A stretch of 64,000 nt of DNA. Source: Agrobacterium pusense. GTDB lineage: Bacteria > Pseudomonadota > Alphaproteobacteria > Rhizobiales > Rhizobiaceae. Below the pieces are notes generated by a model that did no database searches, was not told the origin of the DNA, and saw nothing but the letters and a program-made list of their open reading frames with translations. Position numbers and translations under genes: made by a program. The DNA is taken from assembly GCF_900102105.1 (NCBI RefSeq), contig NZ_FNBB01000007.1:1-64000 (forward strand), written 5' to 3'. Position 1 is the stretch's first letter. Each line of letters begins with the position of its first letter. Shown piece after piece: positions 37,977 to 46,913 of the stretch.

Positions 37977-40264
37977 GTCAGTTGCGCCCCCTCGCCCGCA
38001 AACCCGGTCTCTGGTTCATTCCGACGACCGGCGGATTCAACCGATCCGGCGAGGCGCAATGCGTTGGCGACGACGATCAGCGACGATGTCGACATGGCGA
38101 TAGCCGCGATCATCGGCGTCGCATAACCAGCAATCGCGATCGGCACGGCAATGATATTATAGCCGATGGCAAGCGCGAAGTTCTGCCGGATGAGCTTTCC
38201 GGCCTGCTGCGACGTCTCGATCGCGAAAGGCACGGCATCGAGGTCCTCCTGCATGAAAACAAAATCGGCGGCCTGCCGGCCGATATCGGCCGCGGTGGCG
38301 GGCGCCATCGAAACATGTGCGGCGGCGAGCGCCGGCGCATCGTTGATACCGTCTCCCACCATCAGGACTTTGTGCCCTTCCCCGGTAAGCGAGGCGCAAC
38401 GCGCCGCCTTGTCCTTCGGCGACAGGTCCGCGCTCCAGTTGGCGATCCCCAGCCGGTCGGCCATGGCGCTGACAGCTGCTGCCCGGTCACCCGAAACGAT
38501 TTCCTGAGCCAAACCCCGCACCGACAGGCTGCGCAATGCCGCAGCCGCACCTGCGCGCGGATTGTCATCGAAACCGAAGCTCGCCAGAAGGCGGCCATCG
38601 AGTGACAACACCACCTCCGACCGCGCATTGCCGTTGTCGGCACCCTCATCATCCGGGCACGCGAAACGGCGGTTACCGAGCCGATAGGTTCCCACACCAG
38701 TCTTCGCCTCGACGCCCGAACCCGGGATTTCATGCACCGTCTCATACGCCGGCAAAGGGCCGCTGTAGGCGGCATGCAGAGCTTTTGAGAGGGGGTGGCG
38801 GGAATGGGCAGCAAGTCCTGCCGCAATTGCCATGGTGGCGGGCTTTACCTCGCCCGTCTCGACCAGTCGCGGCCTGCCGATGGTCAATGTGCCGGTCTTG
38901 TCGAACAGTACGGTATCGATCTCCGCCAGTCGCTCCATGGCCGACCCTTCCTTGACCATGATCCCGTGCCGGAAAAGCCTTCCCGCGGCCACCACCTGCA
39001 CGACGGGAACGGCAAGGCCGAGCGCGCAGGGGCAGGTGATGATGAGAACCGCGATGGCGATCAGCATCGCCTGCTTCCAGTCGCCACCGAAGAAACCCCA
39101 TCCGAGAAACGACACAAGCGCCAGAAGATGGACGACGGGCGAATAATAGCTTGCGGCCCGGTCGGCAATACGGCGGTAACGCGCTCGCCCACCTTCGGCC
39201 GCCTCCATCAGACTGATGACCTCCGACAGGAATGAATCCCTGGCCGAGGCGGTCACCCGGGCCACCAGCGAACCGGTAAGGTTCAGCGTACCCGCCTGCA
39301 GGCTGTCACCCGCCGCAACACGCCGTGGCGCGCTTTCACCATTGACGATCGACATGTCGAGATCGCTGCTGCCACTCTCGACCACCGCGTCCACCGCCAC
39401 ACGGTCTCCTGCCGCTATCGCAATCGACATTCCCGGCTCGATATCAGCAAGCGGGCGGTATTCGCGTGTTCCGTTCTCACCGAGGACGGTCGCGCCCCGT
39501 GGCGAAAGCCGGGCGAGCCCGGCAATCGCCGAACGAGCCTTGTCGCGCATGATATGATCGAGCGTGCGGCCGATCAGCAGGAAGAACAGCAGCGACACCG
39601 TCGCATCGAACCAGGCATGTTCACCGTGGTGGATCGTCTCCCACAGCGAAACGGCATAGGACAGCGTGATGGCCAGTGCGATCGGCACGTCCATGTTTGT
39701 GCGGCCGTGTTTCAGCGCGCTCCAGGCCGACTGATAAAAGAAACGCCCACCGTAGATCAGCGCCGGGGCGGCGATCATCGCCGAAATCCAGTGAAACATG
39801 TCGCGCGTCGCCGCATCCGCGCCGGACCAGACGGAAACGGACAACAGCATGATATTGGCCGAGGCAAAGCCGCATAGCGCAACCGCCCTGATCAGCTGCG
39901 AACGCAACGCGTCGGAAGCGTCCTGACCACTGGCGAAAAGATGCGTGCGGTATCCCGTCGCCAGAATGGTGCGGGCAAGGTCGGCGGGATCGGTCCTGAC
40001 ACCCTCGACCTCTTCTCTCCAGACAATCGCAATACGCTTGGACGAAAGGTTCAACCGCGCCCGCTCCACCTGCGGCAAGCGGCCGAGCGCGCTCTCCACG
40101 GTGGTGATGCAGGCGCCGCAATAAACATCCGGCACGCTGAGATCGGTCTGGCGGAGACCCTGCCCGAGATCACGGCTTGCCAGCATCAGCTCCTCTGACG
40201 ACGGTGGATTGACCGGATCGGCAAGTTGCAGCGATCCTTCTGTCCCCGGTGCACAACAGCTCAT
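37973..40264 (-). CDS. fixI: Copper-translocating P-type ATPase FixI/CcoI
   Basis: A 763-residue P1B-type ATPase exporting copper toward cbb3 oxidase assembly. An N-terminal metal-binding domain has VYCGACITTVES. The membrane CPC motif is in ITCPCALGLA, the phosphorylation site in LFDKTGTLT, and MVGDGINDAPALA is the hinge. I start at 40264 (MSCCAPGTEG), whose ATG overlaps the fixH stop by four bases. Confidence 0.94.
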   Translation of the reverse strand: MSCCAPGTEGSLQLADPVNPPSSEELMLASRDLGQGLRQTDLSVPDVYCGACITTVESALGRLPQVERARLNLSSKRIAIVWREEVEGVRTDPADLARTILATGYRTHLFASGQDASDALRSQLIRAVALCGFASANIMLLSVSVWSGADAATRDMFHWISAMIAAPALIYGGRFFYQSAWSALKHGRTNMDVPIALAITLSYAVSLWETIHHGEHAWFDATVSLLFFLLIGRTLDHIMRDKARSAIAGLARLSPRGATVLGENGTREYRPLADIEPGMSIAIAAGDRVAVDAVVESGSSDLDMSIVNGESAPRRVAAGDSLQAGTLNLTGSLVARVTASARDSFLSEVISLMEAAEGGRARYRRIADRAASYYSPVVHLLALVSFLGWGFFGGDWKQAMLIAIAVLIITCPCALGLAVPVVQVVAAGRLFRHGIMVKEGSAMERLAEIDTVLFDKTGTLTIGRPRLVETGEVKPATMAIAAGLAAHSRHPLSKALHAAYSGPLPAYETVHEIPGSGVEAKTGVGTYRLGNRRFACPDDEGADNGNARSEVVLSLDGRLLASFGFDDNPRAGAAAALRSLSVRGLAQEIVSGDRAAAVSAMADRLGIANWSADLSPKDKAARCASLTGEGHKVLMVGDGINDAPALAAAHVSMAPATAADIGRQAADFVFMQEDLDAVPFAIETSQQAGKLIRQNFALAIGYNIIAVPIAIAGYATPMIAAIAMSTSSLIVVANALRLAGSVESAGRRNEPETGFAGEGAQLT

Positions 40265-40761
40265 TGGCGCCCCCTGACAACGGCGATCCGCGTGCCCTCG
40301 TGCACGATGATCCGGCCGTTCTTGACGGCTGTAATTTCTACGATCCACTGACCCGGCAGCATGTCATGCGGGCCGGTAAAGACCCCTTTGGCAACCGGGG
40401 TCAGCTCCATGTCGAAATTCTGGCGCTCCCCGACGGGCCGGCGAAAATGCGCGATCACCTGATCGGTATCGACCGGGCCGGTATCGGGATGAAAGACCTC
40501 GTAGCGGACCGTCCTTTCGTCCACCGCAAGTTTACCCTTGATGCCGGTCGCCGCCCTCGCCTTGGCTGCTTCCGCCTTCGCGTTGAACTGCTGGCTGGCT
40601 ACATAGGTATTCGGCACGACAAGCCCGCTCCAGCTGTTGACCGCGTTCCAGGCCATCACCATGTTGACGGTGATGACGGTGCCGAAAAACAGCAGCATGA
40701 CGCCCAGCATATGCCAGCCGGTAAAAGTGAAACCGGACGTGTGACGATTGTTCACGGTCAT
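40261..40761 (-). CDS. fixH: FixH-family cbb3 oxidase assembly protein
   Basis: A 166-residue protein with one N-terminal membrane helix (WHMLGVMLLFFGTVITVNMV) and a periplasmic beta-rich domain (VPNTYVASQQFNAKAEAAK). The conserved helix-plus-(V)NTY segment is diagnostic of FixH/CcoH. Its start overlaps the fixG stop by four bases, so translation is coupled. Confidence 0.9.
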   Translation of the reverse strand: MTVNNRHTSGFTFTGWHMLGVMLLFFGTVITVNMVMAWNAVNSWSGLVVPNTYVASQQFNAKAEAAKARAATGIKGKLAVDERTVRYEVFHPDTGPVDTDQVIAHFRRPVGERQNFDMELTPVAKGVFTGPHDMLPGQWIVEITAVKNGRIIVHEGTRIAVVRGRQ

Positions 40762-42341
40762 TTTGTCGCTCCCGGAACGTTGAAAACAGCGTCATAGCGG
40801 GCCGTCTCATGGCCGCCCGTATCGCTGACGATAAACTCGAAATTTTCCGCGGCCCGAGCGACGCGCCCGCCCGGCCGGGTGACGAAGACCTTCAGCGTCG
40901 TCGCTTCATCCGGCTCCACCGTCACCTCAAAGGCACGCGCGGCCGCATCGGGCATACCGTTTATCTTCATCACGGCATCAGGAAGGCCATTGATGGTCAG
41001 GCTCATTGTGCGCGGCTGCGGCACCATGTTGAGGATGCGCACGGTGTAGCCGTTGCGGATGGATCCGTTCGATTCCAGCACATATTGCGGATTGCGGTCG
41101 TGCAGAACATTGAGCGCCAGCCGCTCGCGCGTCACCAGCGCAAACAGCATGCCGATGCCGACAGCCGCCCAGATGGCAGTATAAAGCAGCGTGCGCGGAC
41201 GGAAGATGATGCGCCAGTTGAAGTGGCGCACGCGCTTGCTGAACTTGCCGTCTTCCTCACGCACGTTGGCTGGGCGGATTGCGTGCTGACCGTTGCCGGT
41301 CGCGAGCGCCATGTTGGATTGATACTCGGCAAGCGTGGCATAGGCGATCAGGCCACGCGGCTTGCCGATCTTGTCCATCACCCCGTCGCAGGCATCGATG
41401 CAGAGCGCGCAGGTGATGCATTCCAGCTGCTGCCCGTCCCTGATGTCGATGCCCATGGGACAGACCGCCACGCAAGCGTTGCAATCGACGCAATCGCCGA
41501 CGCTCTCCCCCGCTGCGGCGGCCTTTTTGGCGTGCCGTGAGCGTGGCTCGCCGCGCCAGTCGTTATAGGTGACGACAAGCGAATTCTCATCCAGCATCGC
41601 CGCCTGAATGCGTGGCCAAGGGCACATGTAGGTGCAGACCTGTTCCCGCATCAACCCGCCAAAGACATAGGTCGTGGCGGTGAGGATGGCGACGGTCGAA
41701 TAGGCAATCATGGGCGCCTGGCCGGTGACGAATTCCCGCGCCAGCGTCGGCGCATCGGCGAAGTAGAAAATCCAGGCGCCGCCGGTCAGGGTGCCAATCA
41801 CCAGCCAGATCGCGTGCTTCAACACTCGCTTGCGGAATTTGCCGACTGTAACGGGCGCGGCGTCCAGCTTCATGCGTGCATTTCGGTCACCCTCGATCGC
41901 CCGTTCGACGACGAGAAACAGGTCCACCCACACTGTCTGGGGACAGGTATAACCGCACCATGCACGTCCCACGGCGGAGGTGATGAGAAACAGCCCCAAC
42001 CCCGCCATGACCAGCAATCCCGCGACGAAGAAAAATTCCTGCGGCCAGATTTCGATGAAAAAGAAATAAAAGCGTCGATTGGCGATATCGATCAATACCG
42101 CCTGATCGGGCGCATAGGGGCCACGGTCCCAACGCAGGAACGGCGTGAGATAATAAATGCCGAGCGTGACGAGCATGACAAGCCATTTGAACCGCCGGAA
42201 CCGACCTTCCGCGCGCTTGGGAAAAATCTTCCTGCGTGCTTCGTAAAGCGGTTTGCGCGTTTTTGCGGAATTGACGGCCTCCGCGTCCAGCCTTTCAAAG
42301 GGCTGCTTCTGGCGTTCCTGTCCGGCGCGATAGATGTTCAT
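40758..42341 (-). CDS. fixG: FixG/CcoG, cbb3 oxidase assembly ferredoxin-like protein
   Basis: A 527-residue membrane protein with about five transmembrane helices and a cluster-binding region: CVDCNACVAVCPMG followed by CITCALCIDACD, two 4Fe-4S sites, plus GYTCPQTVWVD and CTYMCPWPR. The C-terminal periplasmic domain has an Ig-like fold (FixG_C). CcoG is a cupric reductase in cbb3 biogenesis. I start at 42341 (MNIYRAGQE); the longer frame would run into the FixK box. It leads fixGHIS. Confidence 0.93.
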   Translation of the reverse strand: MNIYRAGQERQKQPFERLDAEAVNSAKTRKPLYEARRKIFPKRAEGRFRRFKWLVMLVTLGIYYLTPFLRWDRGPYAPDQAVLIDIANRRFYFFFIEIWPQEFFFVAGLLVMAGLGLFLITSAVGRAWCGYTCPQTVWVDLFLVVERAIEGDRNARMKLDAAPVTVGKFRKRVLKHAIWLVIGTLTGGAWIFYFADAPTLAREFVTGQAPMIAYSTVAILTATTYVFGGLMREQVCTYMCPWPRIQAAMLDENSLVVTYNDWRGEPRSRHAKKAAAAGESVGDCVDCNACVAVCPMGIDIRDGQQLECITCALCIDACDGVMDKIGKPRGLIAYATLAEYQSNMALATGNGQHAIRPANVREEDGKFSKRVRHFNWRIIFRPRTLLYTAIWAAVGIGMLFALVTRERLALNVLHDRNPQYVLESNGSIRNGYTVRILNMVPQPRTMSLTINGLPDAVMKINGMPDAAARAFEVTVEPDEATTLKVFVTRPGGRVARAAENFEFIVSDTGGHETARYDAVFNVPGATK

Positions 42342-42397
42342 GATAGGAGTCCGGTTTTTATCTCCTTGCTTTCTCCCATCTCTGCGGTGAAACATCC

Positions 42398-42411
42398 TTG
42401 ACTTGCATCAA
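42398..42411 (-). promoter_or_regulatory. FixK/FNR box upstream of fixG
   Basis: TTGAC-TTGC-ATCAA (minus strand TTGATGCAAGTCAA) matches the anaerobox TTGAT-N4-ATCAA at nine of ten positions. It is centred ~64 bases before the fixG ATG. It predicts induction of fixGHIS under low oxygen by a FixK/FnrN-type regulator, which is not in the window. Confidence 0.8.
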
Positions 42412-42462
42412 ATGACGACAAAGTGGCGCAGCAAGAGGAGCGTGCCGCAAGAGGAGGATGAA

Positions 42463-42867
42463 ATGTCTGTCATGCAGTCGAGAATCATTCATCTGTCTAT
42501 CGAGAAGCCGTGGAGTCACGTCTATGACTTCGTTTCCGATCCGAACAACATGGCTCGCTGGGCTGCCGGACTGGCAGGTGGCCTCAGGCCGGATGGCCAA
42601 GACTGGATCGCCGAAGGCGGACCACTCGGCGAGGTCAGGGTGAATTTTGCGCCAGCAAACGAATTCGGGGTCGTGGATCACGTCGTCACCTTGCCCGATG
42701 GCCTGAAGGTTTATAACGCGCTCAGGGTGACCCCGAACGGCAGTGGCGCCGAGGTTAGTTTCACGCTGCTTCGTCTTGAGGGGATGACGGACGAGGATTT
42801 CAACGGGGATGCGAGGGCTGTCACAGCCGATCTCGAAGCCTTGAAGGCGCTGCTCGAAGAGACGTGA
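42463..42867 (+). CDS. SRPBCC-family protein
   Basis: A 134-residue START/Bet v1-like fold protein (PWSHVYDFVSDPNNMARWAAG is the usual N-terminal strand-helix of the SRPBCC superfamily). Members bind hydrophobic ligands. The function is unknown. I start at 42463 after the strong gaggaggatga. The VOC protein follows nine bases later. Confidence 0.8.
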   Translation: MSVMQSRIIHLSIEKPWSHVYDFVSDPNNMARWAAGLAGGLRPDGQDWIAEGGPLGEVRVNFAPANEFGVVDHVVTLPDGLKVYNALRVTPNGSGAEVSFTLLRLEGMTDEDFNGDARAVTADLEALKALLEET

Positions 42868-42875
42868 TGGAGTAA

Positions 42876-43235
42876 ATGATGACGGAAAATGGCAACGACC
42901 GGCGAATCGACTATGTCGAATTCAACGTGAGCGATATTGAGCGCAGCAAAGCCTTTTACGGCGGCGCTTTCGGCTGGTCTTTCAAGGATTACGGTCCGCA
43001 ATATTGCGAATTTTCCGACGGCCGCCTGACCGGCGGTTTTACCACCACGGCGCCGGTTTCCGCGAAGGGTGGACCGCTGGTTATTCTCTATGCGGCTGAT
43101 ATTGACGATGCCCAGCGGCAGGTGGCGGCGGCGGGTGGCGAGATAACCGTCGCAATCTTCGCCTTTCCCGGCGGACGCCGGTTCCATTTTACCGATCCCG
43201 ATGGATATGAACTGGCGGTCTGGTCTGCGGCGTAA
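42876..43235 (+). CDS. VOC-family (glyoxalase-like) protein
   Basis: A 119-residue single-domain vicinal oxygen chelate protein (RIDYVEFNVSDIERSKAFYG opens the fold; FHFTDPDGYELAVWS closes it). It could be a metal-dependent lyase or dioxygenase-type enzyme, or a binding protein; the substrate is unknown. It is likely co-transcribed with the SRPBCC gene. Confidence 0.82.
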   Translation: MMTENGNDRRIDYVEFNVSDIERSKAFYGGAFGWSFKDYGPQYCEFSDGRLTGGFTTTAPVSAKGGPLVILYAADIDDAQRQVAAAGGEITVAIFAFPGGRRFHFTDPDGYELAVWSAA

Positions 43236-43307
43236 GACGTTTCGGCAAACGTCAACTCTCGGCTTTGCGCGGAAGAATGACTTGGAATAAGGGGCGGCCG
43301 GGAGCGC

Positions 43308-44714
43308 TCAGCGTTCCCAGTCCTCCCGCTCGCGTGTGGTCGTCTTCCCGAGCTTGCGTTCCAGCTCTGCGGCCTGCGCTTCGGAAAGGCGAACATCGAG
43401 GGCAACCGAACCATCCTCGTGATCTTCCCGCCCGTCGACGATGGAATTGCTGTAGACCCAGGAAATCAGCGGCAATTGTTCAACGGACAGGACCACGGTC
43501 GTCTCCGTCAGAACACCGGAGAGGCGTTTCGAAATCTCGTCCATCAGGGCATCGACGCCCTCGCCGGTGATCGCAGAGACAGCACGAATATTGGCGCTGC
43601 CTTCGGCTCTTTGCATGATGGCGTCGTGGGCTTCCGGATCGAGGCGGTCAACCTTGTTCCAGACCTCGATGATACGGTGCTCGGCTTCCTTTTCGTCAAT
43701 GCCGAGATCGCCGAGAATGCGCAGCACATCCGCCGACTGCGCGGCATTGTCCGGATCGGACATATCGCGGACATGCAGGATGAGATCGGCTTCCAGCACT
43801 TCTTCCAGCGTCGCACGGAAAGCCGCGACCAGATGTGTCGGCAGATCCGAAATGAAACCGACCGTATCGGACAGGATCACCGTGCGGCCGTGCGGCAGTT
43901 TCATGCGCCGCAATGTCGGATCGAGTGTGGCGAACAGCATGTCCTCGGCCAGAACGCCCGCACCGGTAATGCGGTTGAACAGCGTCGACTTGCCGGCATT
44001 GGTATACCCGACCAGCGCCACGATCGGATGCGGCACTTTGCGGCGCTTGGCGCGATGAAGCTGGCGGGTTCGCACCACCTGCTCCAGTTCCCGCTCAAGC
44101 TTGACAATGCGTTCCTGAAGCAGGCGCCGGTCAGCCTCGATCTGCGTTTCACCGGGGCCGCCCATGAAGCCCGCGCCACCGCGCTGGCGTTCAAGGTGGG
44201 TCCAGCTTCGAACGAGGCGACCCTTCTGATAGTTGAGATGCGCAAGATCGACCTGCAGCGTACCCTCCTTGGTGGAGGCTCGGCGCCCGAAGATTTCCAG
44301 GATCAGGCCCGTTCGGTCGATAACCTTGGCATTCCAATGCTTTTCGAGATTGCGCTGCTGTACCGGCGTCAGCGGATGGTCGACAATGACCAGGCCGGAA
44401 TTGGTTTCATCCAGAAGATGACCGATTTCCTCGATCTTGCCGGTGCCGAACAATGTCGCCGGGCGTGGCTGGTTGACCGCGACGATGAGCCCCTGGGTCA
44501 CCTCGAGATCGATGGCGAGCGCCAGCCCCTTCGCTTCCTCAAGCTTCGCCTCGACCGAGCGGCCAGCAGCGGCAGGTGATGCAGCCGCGTCGCGGGTGTC
44601 GCGCTGCTTCAGGACCGGCACAAGAACCACGGCGCGCATGTCGTCGCGGTGTTTTTCCTGCTCGGGAATGATCGATTCGTTCGAGGTGTCGCGGGTCGAA
44701 ATGGCAGTCCTCAT
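43308..44714 (-). CDS. hflX: Ribosome-associated GTPase HflX
   Basis: A 468-residue GTPase that binds the 50S subunit and splits stalled ribosomes in heat stress. The HflX N-domain (PRPATLFGTGKIEEIG, GRRASTKEGTLQVDLAHLNY) is followed by a coiled-coil segment and the GTPase (G1 GYTNAGKST, G3 DTVGFI, G4 NKVD). The start is uncertain: the ATG at 44714 is used, but a TTG at 44768 or an ATG near MRAVVLVPVL are possible. It lies directly downstream of hfq on the same strand, the classic hfq-hflX order. Confidence 0.92.
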   Translation of the reverse strand: MRTAISTRDTSNESIIPEQEKHRDDMRAVVLVPVLKQRDTRDAAASPAAAGRSVEAKLEEAKGLALAIDLEVTQGLIVAVNQPRPATLFGTGKIEEIGHLLDETNSGLVIVDHPLTPVQQRNLEKHWNAKVIDRTGLILEIFGRRASTKEGTLQVDLAHLNYQKGRLVRSWTHLERQRGGAGFMGGPGETQIEADRRLLQERIVKLERELEQVVRTRQLHRAKRRKVPHPIVALVGYTNAGKSTLFNRITGAGVLAEDMLFATLDPTLRRMKLPHGRTVILSDTVGFISDLPTHLVAAFRATLEEVLEADLILHVRDMSDPDNAAQSADVLRILGDLGIDEKEAEHRIIEVWNKVDRLDPEAHDAIMQRAEGSANIRAVSAITGEGVDALMDEISKRLSGVLTETTVVLSVEQLPLISWVYSNSIVDGREDHEDGSVALDVRLSEAQAAELERKLGKTTTREREDWER

Positions 44715-44821
44715 CGGGAAAGACGGTTGGAATTCGTCCGCGCCGGCGCGGACGTCAATAGGAAGCAACCGCCCAGCGGCAAATAAGTTCCCGGTGCGGT
44801 TGGTCCATTAAGAAGAGAAGG

Positions 44822-45304
44822 TCAGGACGCCTCGCGTGCAGCGCCTTCTTCGTTTTCGAACATCTGCATCGGCTGACCCGGCATGATGGTCGAAATAGCG
44901 TGCTTGTAGACAAGCTGTGCGTGATCGTCGCGACGCAGAAGCTCGCAGAAATTGTCGAAAGCCGTGACCACGCCCGTGAGCTTGACACCGTTGATCAGGA
45001 AGATCGTCAGCGCAATGTTCTTCTTGCGAACCGTGCTGAGGAACAGATCCTGAAGGTTCTGCGAGCGGTCCGGACCTTCTTCGATTTCGAGTTCCAGCGG
45101 CTGTCCGGGCATGATGGTCGAGATCGCATGCTTGTAAACCAGCTGCGAATGACCGTCCCGGCGCAGCAGAACGCAGAAATTATCGAAGGACGTTATCACG
45201 CCCGTGAGCTTCACACCGTTGATCAGGAAGATCGTCAGTGAAATCTTTTTCTTGCGTACGGTGTTGAGGAAAAGATCTTGAAGGTTTTGAGAACGTTCCG
45301 CCAT
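44822..45304 (-). CDS. hfq: Tandem (two-domain) Hfq RNA chaperone
   Basis: A single 160-residue frame encoding two complete Hfq/Sm domains. Copy A is residues 4-79 and copy B residues 80-155, offset exactly 76 codons (228 bases). The first 66 residues of each copy agree at 58 positions. Both keep NLQD (the E. coli Gln8 region), GVKLTG and the Sm2 signature YKHAIST. Basic rim residues VRKKK / VRKKN are kept. Copy B has Glu121 where copy A has Val45. A short acidic linker (ELEIEEGPD) joins them. Typical rhizobial Hfq is about 80 residues. It is in the usual place between trkA and hflX, under no frameshift or stop. Confidence 0.93.
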   Translation of the reverse strand: MAERSQNLQDLFLNTVRKKKISLTIFLINGVKLTGVITSFDNFCVLLRRDGHSQLVYKHAISTIMPGQPLELEIEEGPDRSQNLQDLFLSTVRKKNIALTIFLINGVKLTGVVTAFDNFCELLRRDDHAQLVYKHAISTIMPGQPMQMFENEEGAAREAS

Positions 45305-45488
45305 GGCGCCGCTTCTTTCTTTTTTGCCGGCAGGGATACCGGAAAATAATCAATCAATAATAAGCCGGCCAAATCTCGTCCCCCGTTTGGCCGACCTCAA
45401 ACTCTGGTATCAAATCGTGTCTTGTTCGGCAACGGCGAAAACAGTCGAATGGGTACGAGTATTGACCCGTTTTCTGCCGTCGAAACAG

Positions 45489-46865
45489 TCAGAAATATTG
45501 TATCGAAACGCGGAAAAGCTGTTCCACGTCCCGCACCGCGTCGGCGGAGGCGAACAGTACGACACGGTCTTTCGCCTTGATCTTGGTGCTCCCGTCCGGC
45601 CGGATGACCACGCCATCGCGATATATCGCGCCGATACGGACGCCTTCGGGCATTTCAACGTCACGAAAGGACTGGCCGACAAGCGGTGACGTTTCCAGCG
45701 CCTCCGCCTCGATCACCTCTGCCGAACCGCGCTGCACGGCATAGACGGAACGAATACGACCCTTGCGCACATGCTGGAGAACGCGGGAAATGGTGACCGC
45801 CCTCGGATTGATATAGGCGTCAAGTCCGAGCGAGTCGGCAACCTCGTGAAAGGAGGAACTGTTCAAAAGCGCGAGGTTCGACTTGCAGCCGAGTTGCTTG
45901 GCCATGACCGCAGCCAGGATATTGGTCTGGTCGTTATTGGTCAGGGTGACGATCAGGTCCGCGTCCTGAATGTCGGCCTGCATGAGAGTTTTCTGGTCCA
46001 GCGCTGAACCATGCATGACGATGGTGTGGCTGAGCTGTTCCGATGCGGCAACCGCCCTGTCGCGATCCGCTTCGATAATTTTCACCCGCGTCTTTGGCTG
46101 CAACTCCTCGATCTTGCTGGCAACGAAGTGGCCGATATTGCCCGCGCCCGCAATAACGATGCGCTGCGCCTCCTGCTCTTCGTGACCGAACAGGCTGAGC
46201 GTGCGGCGGGCGTGTTGCCGCTGGCAGATGACGTAGGCAAGGTCGCCGACCCGCAATTGTTCGGAAGAATGCGCCACCTTGAGGAAACCATCCCGGTAGA
46301 CACCCACAACCGTCGCGATGAGGTCTGGAAAGAGGCTGGAGAGTTGCTGCAACGGCGTATTGATGACCGGGCAATCCTCCATACATTCGATGGCCAGCAT
46401 GTAGACCGTGTCGTCCGCGAAACGCACCACGTCGGTCGCGCCCGGAAAGGCGATGCGCCGCAAAACCATCTTGCCGACTTCAACTTCCGGCGAGATCGTC
46501 ACGTCGATGGACATGTTTTCGCGGCTGAAGAGATCGGCATATTCAGGCTTAAGATAGCTCTGGTCGCGGATGCGGGCGATCTTGGTCGGCACGCTGAACA
46601 AGGCATGCGCAACCTCGCAGGCGACGATGTTGATTTCGTCATGCAGCGTCACGGCGATGATCATGTCCGCCTGGTCCGCTCCGGCCTTGGCCAGCATGTC
46701 CGGATGCGCGCCGTGGCCGACGTAACCGCGGACATCAAGCGTCTCTGTGATGGCGGTTATCAAGGACGCGGCGGTATCGATGACGGATACTTCGTTGTCC
46801 TCGCGCGACAATTGTTCGGCGATGCCGTAACCCACCTGCCCTGCGCCGCAAATGATGACTCTCAT
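45489..46865 (-). CDS. trkA: Trk system potassium uptake protein TrkA
   Basis: A 458-residue cytosolic regulator of Trk-type potassium channels. It has two Rossmann RCK-N domains (MRVIICGAGQVGYGIAEQLS at the start; RIVIAGAGNIGHFVASKIEE in the middle) each followed by an RCK-C domain. It binds NAD(H)/ATP. No trkH is in the window, so its channel partner is elsewhere. It sits between ntrX and hfq, the conserved alphaproteobacterial order. Confidence 0.95.
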   Translation of the reverse strand: MRVIICGAGQVGYGIAEQLSREDNEVSVIDTAASLITAITETLDVRGYVGHGAHPDMLAKAGADQADMIIAVTLHDEINIVACEVAHALFSVPTKIARIRDQSYLKPEYADLFSRENMSIDVTISPEVEVGKMVLRRIAFPGATDVVRFADDTVYMLAIECMEDCPVINTPLQQLSSLFPDLIATVVGVYRDGFLKVAHSSEQLRVGDLAYVICQRQHARRTLSLFGHEEQEAQRIVIAGAGNIGHFVASKIEELQPKTRVKIIEADRDRAVAASEQLSHTIVMHGSALDQKTLMQADIQDADLIVTLTNNDQTNILAAVMAKQLGCKSNLALLNSSSFHEVADSLGLDAYINPRAVTISRVLQHVRKGRIRSVYAVQRGSAEVIEAEALETSPLVGQSFRDVEMPEGVRIGAIYRDGVVIRPDGSTKIKAKDRVVLFASADAVRDVEQLFRVSIQYF

Positions 46866-46913
46866 GCTGTCTCTCTGACGGATAATCGGTTACGGCGACC
46901 TAGCCCTGGCCCC

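Noticed and set aside
44822-45304. Assembly duplication as an explanation for tandem hfq
   Set aside because: The two copies differ at many silent positions and at eight core residues, so they are not a mis-assembled copy of one unit.
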